The notes below the pieces were generated by a model. The model was not told where the DNA came from. It saw only the letters and a list, made by a program, of their open reading frames with translations, and ran no database searches. This document shows, in pieces, positions 1 to 8,099 of a DNA stretch of 64,000 bases. Position numbers and translations under genes: made by a program. The DNA comes from Merdimonas faecis (lineage in GTDB: Bacteria; Bacillota; Clostridia; Lachnospirales; Lachnospiraceae): positions 186,001-250,000 of the forward strand of contig NZ_MIEH01000018.1 of assembly GCF_001754075.1 (NCBI RefSeq), read 5' to 3'. Every line of letters begins with the position of its first letter. Position 1 is the stretch's first letter.

Positions 1-1
1 T

Positions 2-1216
2 ACCATGGGGACTTTGACGGCACTTTTTACAGTGGCGATCCTGGGGTGTACGGTGGCGCTGATGTTCCAGGATTACCAGGATCAGATCCTGCAGAGCAAA
101 TTCCCTTTTGATGTACAGGTCTATGGCGCAGATCCTGCGGATGAGTTTGCAGATGAATTTGAGGTTTTAAATAAAGAGACGACGGTAAAAGATTCGTATA
201 TTTACCGGATCTATGAAAATGGAACGGATCCTGTCAATGTGTGGCTGTATTCACACCTTCAGGTATTTGGGACAATCTATCAAAAGCCGGATGGGACGGC
301 AGATGTAGAAAAGATCCGGGAGGAGGCGGACGGCAGCTATTGCAGATATGATACCTACATGGGACTTTCCGACTATAACAGACTGCGGCATATGCTGGGC
401 TATCAGGAAGTGTCATTGAAAGACGGAGAATATCTGCTGCATATCAAGGAGCGTGTACTGCGGGAGACAAAGGATTTTACTGATGAGATAAGGATTTTGG
501 GAGAAAAGGGAGTTCTGTCCTGCGCGGGGATACGCACGGAACCCTTTTCGCAGGATGGTCATAATGGCGGAGATTATGTAATCGTGGTACCGGATGCGGA
601 GATTTCTGCCATGACGCCCTATTATTCGGAGCTGGCGGTGGATATTAAAGGGAAGGCACCGGCGGATCTGGAGAGGCAGCTGGATGCGCTGGGAGAAGAG
701 CAGGATTTCGGCGGACACCCTCAGAGAGAGGGGAACAGCTGTTATGGATCCGATACTATTGTAAGCTATGCTGCGGTAAATCTGGTGAGAGACAATCTGA
801 TACCGGAGGTGCGCTATCTGTTGCTCTGCATTATTTTTCCGGCTTTTTATATCGGCCTGGTATTCCTGTGCGTAGCGCTTGCAGTGCTTTCCGTGCAGCA
901 GTTAAGTGATGCGGCCAAGTACCGGTTCCGATACCAGGTCTTACATCAGCTGGGAATGGGAAGAAAAGAGACGGATCATCTGATTTTCCGGCAGCTTTTG
1001 TGGTACTACCTTTGCCCGGCGGTATTTGCGGCAGCCATCAGCAGTATGATTTGTGCTTTTATCAGCCGAAAGTTCATTTTTTATACGGGAGTACACACAC
1101 CGCTGTTCCAGTATTTCGGGGGTTCCTGCCTGTTGTTTATCGGGATTTATACCGTTTATTTTCTCATCACGTATATCAGCTTTAAAAGAACAGTCAGAGA
1201 GGAGAACAAAAGATGA
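2..1216 (+). CDS. FtsX-like ABC transporter permease, 5'-truncated by window edge
   Basis: This is the C-terminal part of a membrane permease of the MacB/FtsX-like class, the transmembrane half of an ABC exporter. The reading frame is open to the left edge, so the gene probably starts upstream; an ATG at position 5 is not preceded by visible ribosome-binding sequence. The visible protein starts in a hydrophobic helix, continues with a long polar domain of about 250 residues that is probably extracellular, and ends with three hydrophobic helices (about residues 270-390), the typical FtsX topology. The partner ATPase would lie upstream, outside the window. The stop overlaps the next gene's start (ATGA). 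Substrate cannot be inferred. Confidence 0.72.
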   Translation, partial: TMGTLTALFTVAILGCTVALMFQDYQDQILQSKFPFDVQVYGADPADEFADEFEVLNKETTVKDSYIYRIYENGTDPVNVWLYSHLQVFGTIYQKPDGTADVEKIREEADGSYCRYDTYMGLSDYNRLRHMLGYQEVSLKDGEYLLHIKERVLRETKDFTDEIRILGEKGVLSCAGIRTEPFSQDGHNGGDYVIVVPDAEISAMTPYYSELAVDIKGKAPADLERQLDALGEEQDFGGHPQREGNSCYGSDTIVSYAAVNLVRDNLIPEVRYLLLCIIFPAFYIGLVFLCVALAVLSVQQLSDAAKYRFRYQVLHQLGMGRKETDHLIFRQLLWYYLCPAVFAAAISSMICAFISRKFIFYTGVHTPLFQYFGGSCLLFIGIYTVYFLITYISFKRTVREENKR

Positions 1217-1914
1217 ATAGAGATGTGATTAAATATATTGCTATTATTACGATGACACTGAATCATATTTCCAATATATTTTTAGATCCGGATACGCTCC
1301 TGGGAGAGGCACTCCTTGACATCGGCTATTTTACTGCTGTCACTATGTGCTATTTTCTGGTGGAGGGGTATCATTATACCCATTCCAAGAAAAAATACGG
1401 ACAGCGGCTTCTTGTGTTTGCGCTTATTTCGCAGATTCCGTTTCAGGAGGCGGTGGGAGCGGCAGCCTTTAATATGCTATTCACCTTATTTTTCTGCTTT
1501 CTGATCCTCTGTGCCAAGGAGTATATCAGAAGGCCGGCGGAACGGACTGTGGCGATCATCTGTCTTACGGCCTGCACCCTGTTCGGAGACTGGGCGCTTC
1601 TTGCGGCAGTCTTTACCCTGCTTTTTGACTGGAGCAGAGGAGATAAGAAAAAGACGGCCTGGGCCTATGGGATCGCTTTTGTGGTCTTTGGAGGCATCAA
1701 TTTCCTTTCCTACTACATGGCCGGAGATGCCGTGGGTCAGACACTGCTTCGGACACTGGCTGCCGGGGGAGGGATCATCGTCTCCGGTGTGATCATGCTT
1801 TGCTTCTACAACGGGAAGAAATCGCCTCGTTCCGGGAAATTCGGCAAGTGGTTCTTCTACGTGTATTACCCGGCTCACCTGGCGGTGCTGGTGCTCTTGC
1901 GTGCGGTGATGTAG
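1213..1914 (+). CDS. TraX-like integral membrane protein
   Basis: This 233-residue multi-pass membrane protein resembles the TraX family, named for the acetyltransferase that N-acetylates F-pilin. The N-terminus (INRDVIKYIAIITMTLNHI-like, with an Asn/Thr-rich first helix and a His in MTLNHIS) and the segment MCYFLVEGYHYTHSKKKYGQRLL are typical of the family, followed by about seven hydrophobic helices. Its start overlaps the stop of the preceding permease by 4 bases, so the two are translationally coupled. No conjugation genes are nearby; chromosomal TraX homologues in Firmicutes are probably membrane acyltransferases acting on another substrate, which remains unknown. Confidence 0.75.
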   Translation: MNRDVIKYIAIITMTLNHISNIFLDPDTLLGEALLDIGYFTAVTMCYFLVEGYHYTHSKKKYGQRLLVFALISQIPFQEAVGAAAFNMLFTLFFCFLILCAKEYIRRPAERTVAIICLTACTLFGDWALLAAVFTLLFDWSRGDKKKTAWAYGIAFVVFGGINFLSYYMAGDAVGQTLLRTLAAGGGIIVSGVIMLCFYNGKKSPRSGKFGKWFFYVYYPAHLAVLVLLRAVM

Positions 1915-1925
1915 TAAAAAAGGCG

Positions 1926-2014
1926 GCAAATGGGGACGTACACTTTTGGCGAAAGTGTACGTCCCCATTTGCGTTTGTCCCTGTCCCCATTTGCATTTTC
2001 CCCTGTCCCCATTT
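1926..2014. repeat. REP-like palindromic element, copy 1 (inverted orientation)
   Basis: The element starts 11 bases after the stop of the TraX-like gene. It holds a perfect 21-bp inverted repeat (1926-1946 with 1952-1972) around the 5-base loop TGGCG; the arms contain GGGGACGTACACTTT. The right arm runs into a tail in which GTCCCCATTT recurs at 1961, 1983 and 2005, an exact 22-base period. Copies at 10026 and 27090 have the same architecture in the opposite orientation. There is no T-run after the hairpin, so it is not a standard terminator. Confidence 0.9.
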
Positions 2015-2054
2015 ATAATAGGATCATGCAGTATAAGAAAGGCAGGATGGGGGA

Positions 2055-2696
2055 ATGTATCAATTTTACTTTTTTGATCTGGACGGCACGATTACGGATT
2101 CTTCCCTTGGAATCACGAATTCGGTCCGGTATGCGCTTGCCAAGTATGGCATAGAGGAGCCGGACAGGAAGAAGCTTTACCGCTTCATCGGGCCGCCGCT
2201 TGCGGAGTCGTTCCGGGAGTTTTATGGGTTCCCTGAAGAGCAGTGCCAGGAAGCGATCCGGTACTACCGGGAATATTACCAGGAGAAGGGAATCTATGAG
2301 AACCGGGTATATGACGGCCTGGAAGAGGTGCTGAAGAAGCTTAAAGAGGCGGGAAAACAGCTGGTGGTGGCAACATCCAAGCCAGAGGTTTTTGCCAGGG
2401 AGATCATCAGATATTTTCATCTGGATTCTTATTTTTCTTATGTGGCGGGAATGGAACTGGACGGAGGCCGGGGAACGAAGGCAGAGGTCATTGAATATGC
2501 AATATGTTCCTGCGGGGCCGAAGACCGCAGAGAGATCCTGATGATCGGAGACCGGAAGCATGATGTGATCGGTGCGAGACAGGCGGGAATAGACTGCGTG
2601 GGTGTGCTTTACGGGTTTGGTTCCGAAGAAGAACTAAAGGAGGCCGGGGCAGCAGGCATTGCAGCTTCCGTGGAAGATATCCTGAAGTATGCCTGA
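2055..2696 (+). CDS. HAD-family phosphatase (phosphoglycolate phosphatase-like)
   Basis: This 213-residue protein has the haloacid dehalogenase signature. Motif I, FFDLDGTITDS, lies at residues 6-16, with Asp8 the expected nucleophile and Asp10 the acid/base; motif II is the Thr/Ser in VVATSKPE; motif IV is the acidic GDRKHD near residue 165. The alpha-helical cap inserted after motif I (about residues 18-85) makes it a subclass I enzyme like Gph, PpaX and YsaA. The substrate is not determinable from sequence. GGATGGGGG precedes the ATG. The gene stands alone between the repeat and the ilv promoter. Confidence 0.85.
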   Translation: MYQFYFFDLDGTITDSSLGITNSVRYALAKYGIEEPDRKKLYRFIGPPLAESFREFYGFPEEQCQEAIRYYREYYQEKGIYENRVYDGLEEVLKKLKEAGKQLVVATSKPEVFAREIIRYFHLDSYFSYVAGMELDGGRGTKAEVIEYAICSCGAEDRREILMIGDRKHDVIGARQAGIDCVGVLYGFGSEEELKEAGAAGIAASVEDILKYA

Positions 2697-2729
2697 AGAA
2701 GAAAATCCATAAATTTGTCTGTGAGAGTA

Positions 2730-2758
2730 TTGACAAACAGGGAAGATATTGATATGAT
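2730..2758 (+). promoter_or_regulatory. Sigma-A promoter of ilvN-ilvC
   Basis: A consensus -35 TTGACA (2730-2735) and a near-consensus -10 TATGAT (2753-2758) are separated by exactly 17 bases, 54 bases upstream of ilvN. Confidence 0.75.
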
Positions 2759-2760
2759 TA

Positions 2761-2784
2761 AAAAACAGAACGCACTCTGTTTTT
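2761..2784 (+). promoter_or_regulatory. Palindrome at the ilvN transcription start
   Basis: A 9-bp perfect inverted repeat, AAAAACAGA (2761-2769) and TCTGTTTTT (2776-2784), with loop ACGCAC, sits where transcription from the promoter at 2730-2758 would begin. It could be an operator, or an early hairpin of the leader. It also looks like a small A/T-flanked terminator for the gene upstream, but the promoter lies before it. Confidence 0.4.
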
Positions 2785-2811
2785 AATTTAAAACAAAGAA
2801 AGAGGTGCAGT

Positions 2812-3333
2812 ATGAAAAGAGTATATTCATTGTTGGTTGATAACAACCCAGGTGTTTTGAGCCGTATATCCGGGCTTTTCAGCAGACGGGGCTACAGCAT
2901 CGACAGTATCACGGCAGGAGTAACGGCGGATCCCAGATTTACCAGGATCACCATCGTGGCCAGTGGAGACGAGCTGATCCTTTCGCAGATCGAAAAACAG
3001 GTCCGGAAGCTGGAGGATGTGATAGAGATTAAGGTACTGGATCCGGAAGACTCTGTTTACCGGGAGCTTATTATGGTCAAGATCCGCGCGGACCGGGCAG
3101 AGAGAGCAGAGATCATCTCAGTGGCGGATATTTTCCGTGCAAAAATCGTAGACGTGGAGAAGGAGTCTCTGATCGTGGAGCTGACAGGAACCCAGTCCAA
3201 GCTGGATGCTTTCTTAAACCTGCTGGACGGATATGAGATTCTGGAGCTTGCAAGGACAGGCATCACCGGACTGAACCGAGGCATCAAAAACGTGACGCTG
3301 ATCGATCAGGAAGGAAATATCAAGAAAATTTAG
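2812..3333 (+). CDS. ilvN: Acetolactate synthase small (regulatory) subunit
   Basis: This is the regulatory subunit of acetohydroxyacid synthase, which confers valine feedback inhibition and boosts activity of the catalytic IlvB subunit in branched-chain amino acid synthesis. The N-terminal ACT domain is plain (YSLLVDNNPGVLSRISGLFSRRGYSIDSI, residues 4-32, continuing to about 76). The C-terminal ALS_ss_C domain follows, giving the usual family length of 173 residues. An AGAGGTG site precedes the ATG. The catalytic subunit ilvB is not in the window. It is followed by ilvC 116 bases downstream, probably in the same transcript. Confidence 0.95.
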   Translation: MKRVYSLLVDNNPGVLSRISGLFSRRGYSIDSITAGVTADPRFTRITIVASGDELILSQIEKQVRKLEDVIEIKVLDPEDSVYRELIMVKIRADRAERAEIISVADIFRAKIVDVEKESLIVELTGTQSKLDAFLNLLDGYEILELARTGITGLNRGIKNVTLIDQEGNIKKI

Positions 3334-3354
3334 AGGCGCCGGAAACATGGAACA

Positions 3355-3411
3355 CGGCAGCAATGAAACAGCAATTAAATAGAGACAGAATGACAGGTTC
3401 TGCCGCTGTTT
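3355..3411 (+). promoter_or_regulatory. Possible alternative RNA helices between ilvN and ilvC
   Basis: AAACAGC (3366-3372) can pair with GCTGTTT (3405-3411), enclosing CAGAA/TTCTG (3386-3390 with 3398-3402). A competing helix pairs CGGCAG (3355-3360) with CTGCCG (3400-3405). The two are mutually exclusive. No T-run follows, so any effect would be on processing or translation of ilvC rather than termination. Weakly supported. Confidence 0.25.
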
Positions 3412-3413
3412 AA

Positions 3414-4469
<1,056 letters not shown>

Positions 4470-4521
4470 TTGTAGATATGGTATTTGGAACACAATAAAT
4501 ACATAATGAAAGATAAGGCGG

Positions 4522-4562
4522 TGCCGCGGCAGAGTTGTAAATCTGTTGCGGCATTGTTTTTT
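4522..4562 (+). terminator. Rho-independent terminator after ilvC
   Basis: A 12-bp GC-rich stem with G-U pairs (TGCCGCGGCAGA at 4522-4533 with TCTGTTGCGGCA at 4542-4553) is followed by TTGTTTTTTG. Confidence 0.8.
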
Positions 4563-4574
4563 GCGTGCTAAAAT
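4546..4574 (+). promoter_or_regulatory. Promoter of the PyrE-like gene, overlapping the ilvC terminator
   Basis: A -35 TTGCGG (4546-4551), 17-base spacer and extended -10 TGCTAAAAT (TAAAAT at 4569-4574). The -35 box lies in the 3' arm of the terminator hairpin, so the new transcript would not contain the hairpin. Confidence 0.5.
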
Positions 4575-4622
4575 AGGGATAGAAAGTGTTCGAAAAGAAA
4601 AACTGAAAGGAGGGACGGACAG

Positions 4623-5276
4623 ATGAACAGCAGGATTGAAGAAATGGCAGACCTGCGCTCGGCAAAAAATCCCAAGGCCAGGATCAAAATCCTGAAAGGC
4701 CATTTTGCTACCAGCAATTCCCATCTGAATACGTATATTGACATGTCCACCGTAAAAACGAGACACAATAATTCCAGAGAGGCTGCGAAAGTGCTGGCAG
4801 AAGAATATCTGACCAACACCTATGTCAATACGATCGTGTGTCTGGACGAAACAGAAGTGATCGGAACCTTTCTGGCAGAGCAGCTGGCCGATTCCAGCCA
4901 GATGTCCTTAAGCACGGGAAACAATATTTCTGTTATTACTCCGGAGTACCACGCAATGGGGCAGATGCTGTTCCGCGATAATAAGCAGAGGATGATAAAG
5001 GATCAGCAGGTGATGATCCTGGCAGCCTCAGTAACCACGGGAAAAACTATCATGCGCGCGATTGAATCAGTGCTGTATTATGGAGGAACGGTGTGCGCCG
5101 TCTGTGCGATCTTCAGTGCGGTGACCAAGGTGGCGGGGATGGAGATCAAGACCATCTTTACCAGCAAGGGTCTGCCGGACTACCGGGCATTTGAACCGGC
5201 GGACTGTCCGATGTGCCGGGAGGGAAGAAGAGTAGAAGCAATTGTCAACAGCTTCGGATACTCAGAGTTGAAATAA
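4623..5276 (+). CDS. Orotate phosphoribosyltransferase-like PRTase
   Basis: This 217-residue protein has the type I phosphoribosyltransferase fold. The segment QVMILAASVTTGKTIMRAIE fits the PRPP-binding loop, in which acidic residues normally precede TTG; here they are replaced by AAS, so catalytic competence is uncertain. The C-terminal CPMCREG resembles the CPLC motif near the end of longer PyrE-like proteins. It is not near other pyrimidine genes, so a salvage or regulatory role is possible. Start: AAAGGAGGGACGGACAG before the ATG. It is monocistronic, with its own promoter and a terminator shared with rpsT. Confidence 0.65.
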   Translation: MNSRIEEMADLRSAKNPKARIKILKGHFATSNSHLNTYIDMSTVKTRHNNSREAAKVLAEEYLTNTYVNTIVCLDETEVIGTFLAEQLADSSQMSLSTGNNISVITPEYHAMGQMLFRDNKQRMIKDQQVMILAASVTTGKTIMRAIESVLYYGGTVCAVCAIFSAVTKVAGMEIKTIFTSKGLPDYRAFEPADCPMCREGRRVEAIVNSFGYSELK

Positions 5277-5283
5277 GAGAGCA

Positions 5284-5320
5284 ATAAAAAAACAGCCAGT
5301 GACGGATTGGCTGTTTTTTT
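5284..5320. terminator. Bidirectional terminator between the PyrE-like gene and rpsT
   Basis: The stem AACAGCCA (5291-5298) with TGGCTGTT (5308-5315) is flanked by A7 on the left and T7 on the right, so it can end transcription in both directions between convergent genes. Confidence 0.85.
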
Positions 5321-5343
5321 AATGATATTCATGTCATTTATAA

Positions 5344-5607
5344 TTAAGCGATGCTGTTAACAGCTTTTGCCAGACGAGAAATCTTTCTGGAGCAGGTGTT
5401 CTTATGATAAACGCCCTTGCTTCCTGCCTTGTTGATCTCTACAGTTGCAACCTTCAGAGCAGCCTTTGCAGCTTCTGCATCTTTGTTTGCAATAGCTGTC
5501 TCAACCTTCTTTACGCAAGTCTTAACTTTAGATTTGATTGCTTTGTTTCTGGCAGCTTTTGTTTCGTTTACTAAGATTCTTTTCTTTGCAGATTTGATGT
5601 TAGCCAA
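5344..5607 (-). CDS. rpsT: 30S ribosomal protein S20
   Basis: S20 is a small, basic primary 16S rRNA-binding protein. The product ANIKSAKKRILVNETKAARNK... ending in SRLAKAVNSIA matches the family over its full length. I chose the TTG at 5607-5605 (87 residues, MANIKSAKKR-), because on the minus strand GGAGG lies 8 bases before it. The in-frame GTG at 5616 overlaps that ribosome-binding site and would add three residues. It is divergent from gpr, as in B. subtilis, where rpsT also borders gpr-spoIIP. A promoter and a leader hairpin lie upstream. Confidence 0.95.
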   Translation of the reverse strand: MANIKSAKKRILVNETKAARNKAIKSKVKTCVKKVETAIANKDAEAAKAALKVATVEINKAGSKGVYHKNTCSRKISRLAKAVNSIA

Positions 5608-5654
5608 TTTGTCCACCTCCGATATCGTGTATTTCGATTTGTATCGATTGCCAG

Positions 5655-5687
5655 TTCGTTAGATCCGGACACGGACGTTCTAACGAA
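5655..5687 (-). promoter_or_regulatory. Leader hairpin of rpsT mRNA
   Basis: A 9-bp perfect stem, TTCGTTAGA (5655-5663) with TCTAACGAA (5679-5687), encloses a second stem TCCG/CGGA (5664-5667 with 5672-5675) and a GACA loop, with a 3-base bulge. It lies between the rpsT promoter and its ribosome-binding site, so it is transcribed. It may be a site for feedback control by S20. Confidence 0.6.
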
Positions 5688-5699
5688 ACATACTAGTTT

Positions 5700-5728
5700 A
5701 TTTTAGGACAGAGAATGATTTCTGTCAA
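5700..5728 (-). promoter_or_regulatory. Sigma-A promoter of rpsT
   Basis: On the minus strand, TTGACA (5728-5723), a 17-base spacer and TAAAAT (5705-5700) form a strong promoter reading towards rpsT. Confidence 0.8.
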
Positions 5729-5793
5729 TACATATTTCTCGAATTATTGCAAAAACTAGCAAATAAAATGATGCGGAAATGAGGATGAGAGGC

Positions 5794-6780
5794 ATGATCG
5801 AAAAATATAGTATCCGGACAGATCTGGCCCTGGAGCAGAAGGAACGATTTGAAGCGGACAATGTAGAGATTCCCGGGGTAATTTTGGAAGAGGAAAATGA
5901 TGAGGAGAGAGAAATCCGGATCACAACTGTGAAGATTGAGACAGAAAACGGCGCAAAAATCATGAAAAAGCCGGTTGGGACCTATATCACGATGGAGGCG
6001 CCGAATATGGCGGTCCCGGATGAGGATTACCACCAGGAGATTGCAGAAGAGCTGGCCAGATACCTGGGGCGTTTCCTGGAACCCGTTAAAACGGATAAAA
6101 AAGAGTATTCGGTACTGGTGGCAGGCCTTGGAAACCGGAAGGTGACGCCGGATGCACTGGGGCCTTACGTGGTGGATAATCTAAATATCTCCAGACATAT
6201 TGTAAAGGAATACGGCCGGTATGCCATGGGAGAAGATGAGGTGCAGATGGTAAGCGCGGTGGTGCCGGGAGTCATGGGACAGACCGGTATGGAGACGGTG
6301 GAGATCATCCGGGGAATCATAGGGGAGACGAAGCCGGATCTTCTGATCGTTATTGATGCGCTGGCGGCCCGCAGCTCCAGGCGGCTGAACCGGACGATCC
6401 AGATCAGTGACGCCGGGATCCATCCGGGTTCCGGGGTGGGAAATTACCGAAGCGGCATTACCAAAGAGACTGTGGGAGTGCCGGTGCTGGCAATCGGGGT
6501 TCCTACCGTGGTGGATGCGGCTACGATTGTTAATGATACCATGGAAAATCTGATCCGGGCGCTGGAAAGCTCAGAGACATTAAAAGGAGTAGGTGTGGTG
6601 CTGCAGGGCTACAATGCGGCGGAAAAGTATGAGCTGGTAAAGGAGCTGATCTCGCCCCATCTTAACGGACTGTTTGTGACACCGAAGGATATTGACGAGA
6701 CGGTAAAGAGGATCAGCTACACGATCTCGGAGGCTTTGAACACGCTGTTTTCATCCGGACATGCTCATAATCCATCTTAG
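5794..6780 (+). CDS. gpr: Spore germination protease GPR
   Basis: GPR is the A25-family aspartic endoprotease that starts degradation of the small acid-soluble proteins (SASP) in germinating spores. It is made as a zymogen in the forespore. IEKYSIRTDLALEQKE near the N-terminus contains the processing region, and VLVAGLGNRKVTPDALGPYVVDNLNISRHI, VPGVMGQTGMETVEI and DALAARSSRRLNRTIQISDAGIHPGSGVGN are family hallmarks. I chose the ATG at 5794, 9 bases after GAGG (5781-5784). In-frame ATGs at 5779 and 5785 are alternatives adding up to five residues. It is followed by spoIIP, a conserved pair. Confidence 0.95.
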   Translation: MIEKYSIRTDLALEQKERFEADNVEIPGVILEEENDEEREIRITTVKIETENGAKIMKKPVGTYITMEAPNMAVPDEDYHQEIAEELARYLGRFLEPVKTDKKEYSVLVAGLGNRKVTPDALGPYVVDNLNISRHIVKEYGRYAMGEDEVQMVSAVVPGVMGQTGMETVEIIRGIIGETKPDLLIVIDALAARSSRRLNRTIQISDAGIHPGSGVGNYRSGITKETVGVPVLAIGVPTVVDAATIVNDTMENLIRALESSETLKGVGVVLQGYNAAEKYELVKELISPHLNGLFVTPKDIDETVKRISYTISEALNTLFSSGHAHNPS

Positions 6781-6793
6781 ACATTCATATAGT
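6765..6793 (+). promoter_or_regulatory. Probable sigma-E promoter of spoIIP
   Basis: TCATAAT (6765-6771; consensus KMATATT, 6 of 7) and CATATAGT (6786-6793; consensus CATACANT, 7 of 8) are 14 bases apart, the spacing expected for sigma-E. The -35 lies in the last codons of gpr. This would give spoIIP mother-cell expression independent of gpr. Confidence 0.6.
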
Positions 6794-6826
6794 GTTAAGA
6801 CATGAAAGAAAAGGAATGGTGGTCGC

Positions 6827-8005
6827 GTGGCGGGAGAGCATCGGATCAACCGGCTGTTGATCTTAGGTATCGGAAGCGTGTTGGGGATTTATGCCTGTGT
6901 GCAGGCGGCAGCGGAGAAGACGGATGGGATAGAAGAAGAGATTCATCGTATACTGCTGGAGGAAGCGGTCAGAGCCAGTGTTCCCGGAATGGTATATGAG
7001 CCGGGAGAGCAAAGGACAGCCGGTGCATGGGTGATGCAGCAGGCCATGAGGCTGATCCCCATCAGCGCCTATGCAGAGGGGAAACTGTCAGTGGATACCG
7101 AGGTGGAAGATCTGGAAACCTATGAGATGATCCTGGCGCAGCAGGAAAGTGATGAGAACGCGGTGGATGAAAACGGGAATCTGATCGGGGAGGATGACAG
7201 CGCTGCTGCCAGCGCCCAGGCTTCGGCTGCGGCTATTGATACTTCTATGGAAAAGCTGTCAAACTATGAATATCTGCTGGGGAATTTCTATACGGTGGAC
7301 AGCAGTACCATGGCGGATCCGGAACTGATCAATGCCGAAAAGTTATTGGGAAAGGATCTGAAGATCAATGAGAGTACAGAGGGCCCAAAGGTGCTGATCT
7401 ATCATACTCATTCACAGGAAACCTTTGCAGATTCTGTGCCGGGGGATACCAGCACCTCTATTCTGGGGATCGGGGAATATCTCTCCCAACTTTTAAATGA
7501 CACCTATGGGATTGAAACGCTGCACCATCAGGGCGTTTATGACCTGATCAACGGAAAGCTGGACCGGAGTATGGCATATCAGCTAGCGGAACCGGAGATT
7601 ACCAGGATCCTTCAGGAGAATCCCAGCATCGAAGTGGTGATCGACCTGCACCGGGATGGCGTGGCGGAGGGAACTCATCTGGTAACGGAAGTAAACGGGA
7701 AACCGACGGCACAGATCATGTTTTTTAATGGATTGAGCCGCAGCAGAGCGAATGGAGAGATCAGTTATCTTGCCAATCCGTATATTGAGGATAATCTGGC
7801 ATTTTCCCTGCAGATGCAGATCGCGGCTGCCCGGAAATATCCCGGTTTTACCAGACACACTTATCTTCGGGCTTACAGATACAATATGCATCTGGCGCCG
7901 AAGACTCTTCTCGTGGAGGCAGGCGCACAGACAAATACGGTGGAGGAGATGAGAAATGCCATGGAGGTGCTGGCAGACACACTAGATTCTGTACTTACCA
8001 AATAA
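6827..8005 (+). CDS. spoIIP: Stage II sporulation protein P
   Basis: SpoIIP is a membrane-anchored peptidoglycan amidase and endopeptidase. With SpoIID and SpoIIM it drives septal thinning and engulfment of the forespore. The N-terminus has one membrane helix (RLLILGIGSVLGIYACVQA), followed by a low-complexity acidic linker and, from about residue 185, the catalytic domain beginning VLIYHTHSQETF with metal-binding His residues; VVIDLHRDG and LLVEAGAQTNTVEE match later motifs. The start is a GTG preceded by AAGGAATGGTGG. Of 392 residues, typical of clostridial SpoIIP. It follows gpr by 46 bases, with a sigma-E promoter candidate between them. Confidence 0.94.
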   Translation: MAGEHRINRLLILGIGSVLGIYACVQAAAEKTDGIEEEIHRILLEEAVRASVPGMVYEPGEQRTAGAWVMQQAMRLIPISAYAEGKLSVDTEVEDLETYEMILAQQESDENAVDENGNLIGEDDSAAASAQASAAAIDTSMEKLSNYEYLLGNFYTVDSSTMADPELINAEKLLGKDLKINESTEGPKVLIYHTHSQETFADSVPGDTSTSILGIGEYLSQLLNDTYGIETLHHQGVYDLINGKLDRSMAYQLAEPEITRILQENPSIEVVIDLHRDGVAEGTHLVTEVNGKPTAQIMFFNGLSRSRANGEISYLANPYIEDNLAFSLQMQIAAARKYPGFTRHTYLRAYRYNMHLAPKTLLVEAGAQTNTVEEMRNAMEVLADTLDSVLTK

Positions 8006-8012
8006 AATATGT

Positions 8013-8041
8013 TTGATTCGCACCACATTTTGTGCTAATAT
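8013..8041 (+). promoter_or_regulatory. Sigma-A promoter of the parE operon
   Basis: TTGATT (8013-8018), a 17-base spacer and TAATAT (8036-8041), 58 bases before the parE start. Confidence 0.65.
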
Positions 8042-8099
8042 AGGTGCAGTATGGCATAGTATGCCTGCCGGAAGGCATGGAAGGAAAGGGAAGCAAGGA

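Noticed and set aside
1213-1914. A conjugative element, suggested by the TraX-like gene
   Set aside because: No relaxase, type IV secretion or pilin genes are present; TraX homologues are common in Firmicute chromosomes.
1926-1972. The element hairpins as ordinary intrinsic terminators
   Set aside because: Arms are long and perfect, but no T-run follows in any copy, and the 22-base tails are not explained by termination.
1793-2154. Several overlapping frames on both strands around 1.8-2.1 kb
   Set aside because: They run through the palindromic element and its 22-base tail and through traX or the phosphatase gene; none has a ribosome-binding site or a recognisable protein.
8013-8099. N-terminal extension of parE upstream of 8100
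   Set aside because: It covers the promoter at 8013-8041 and is not conserved; the ATG at 8100 has a good ribosome-binding site.
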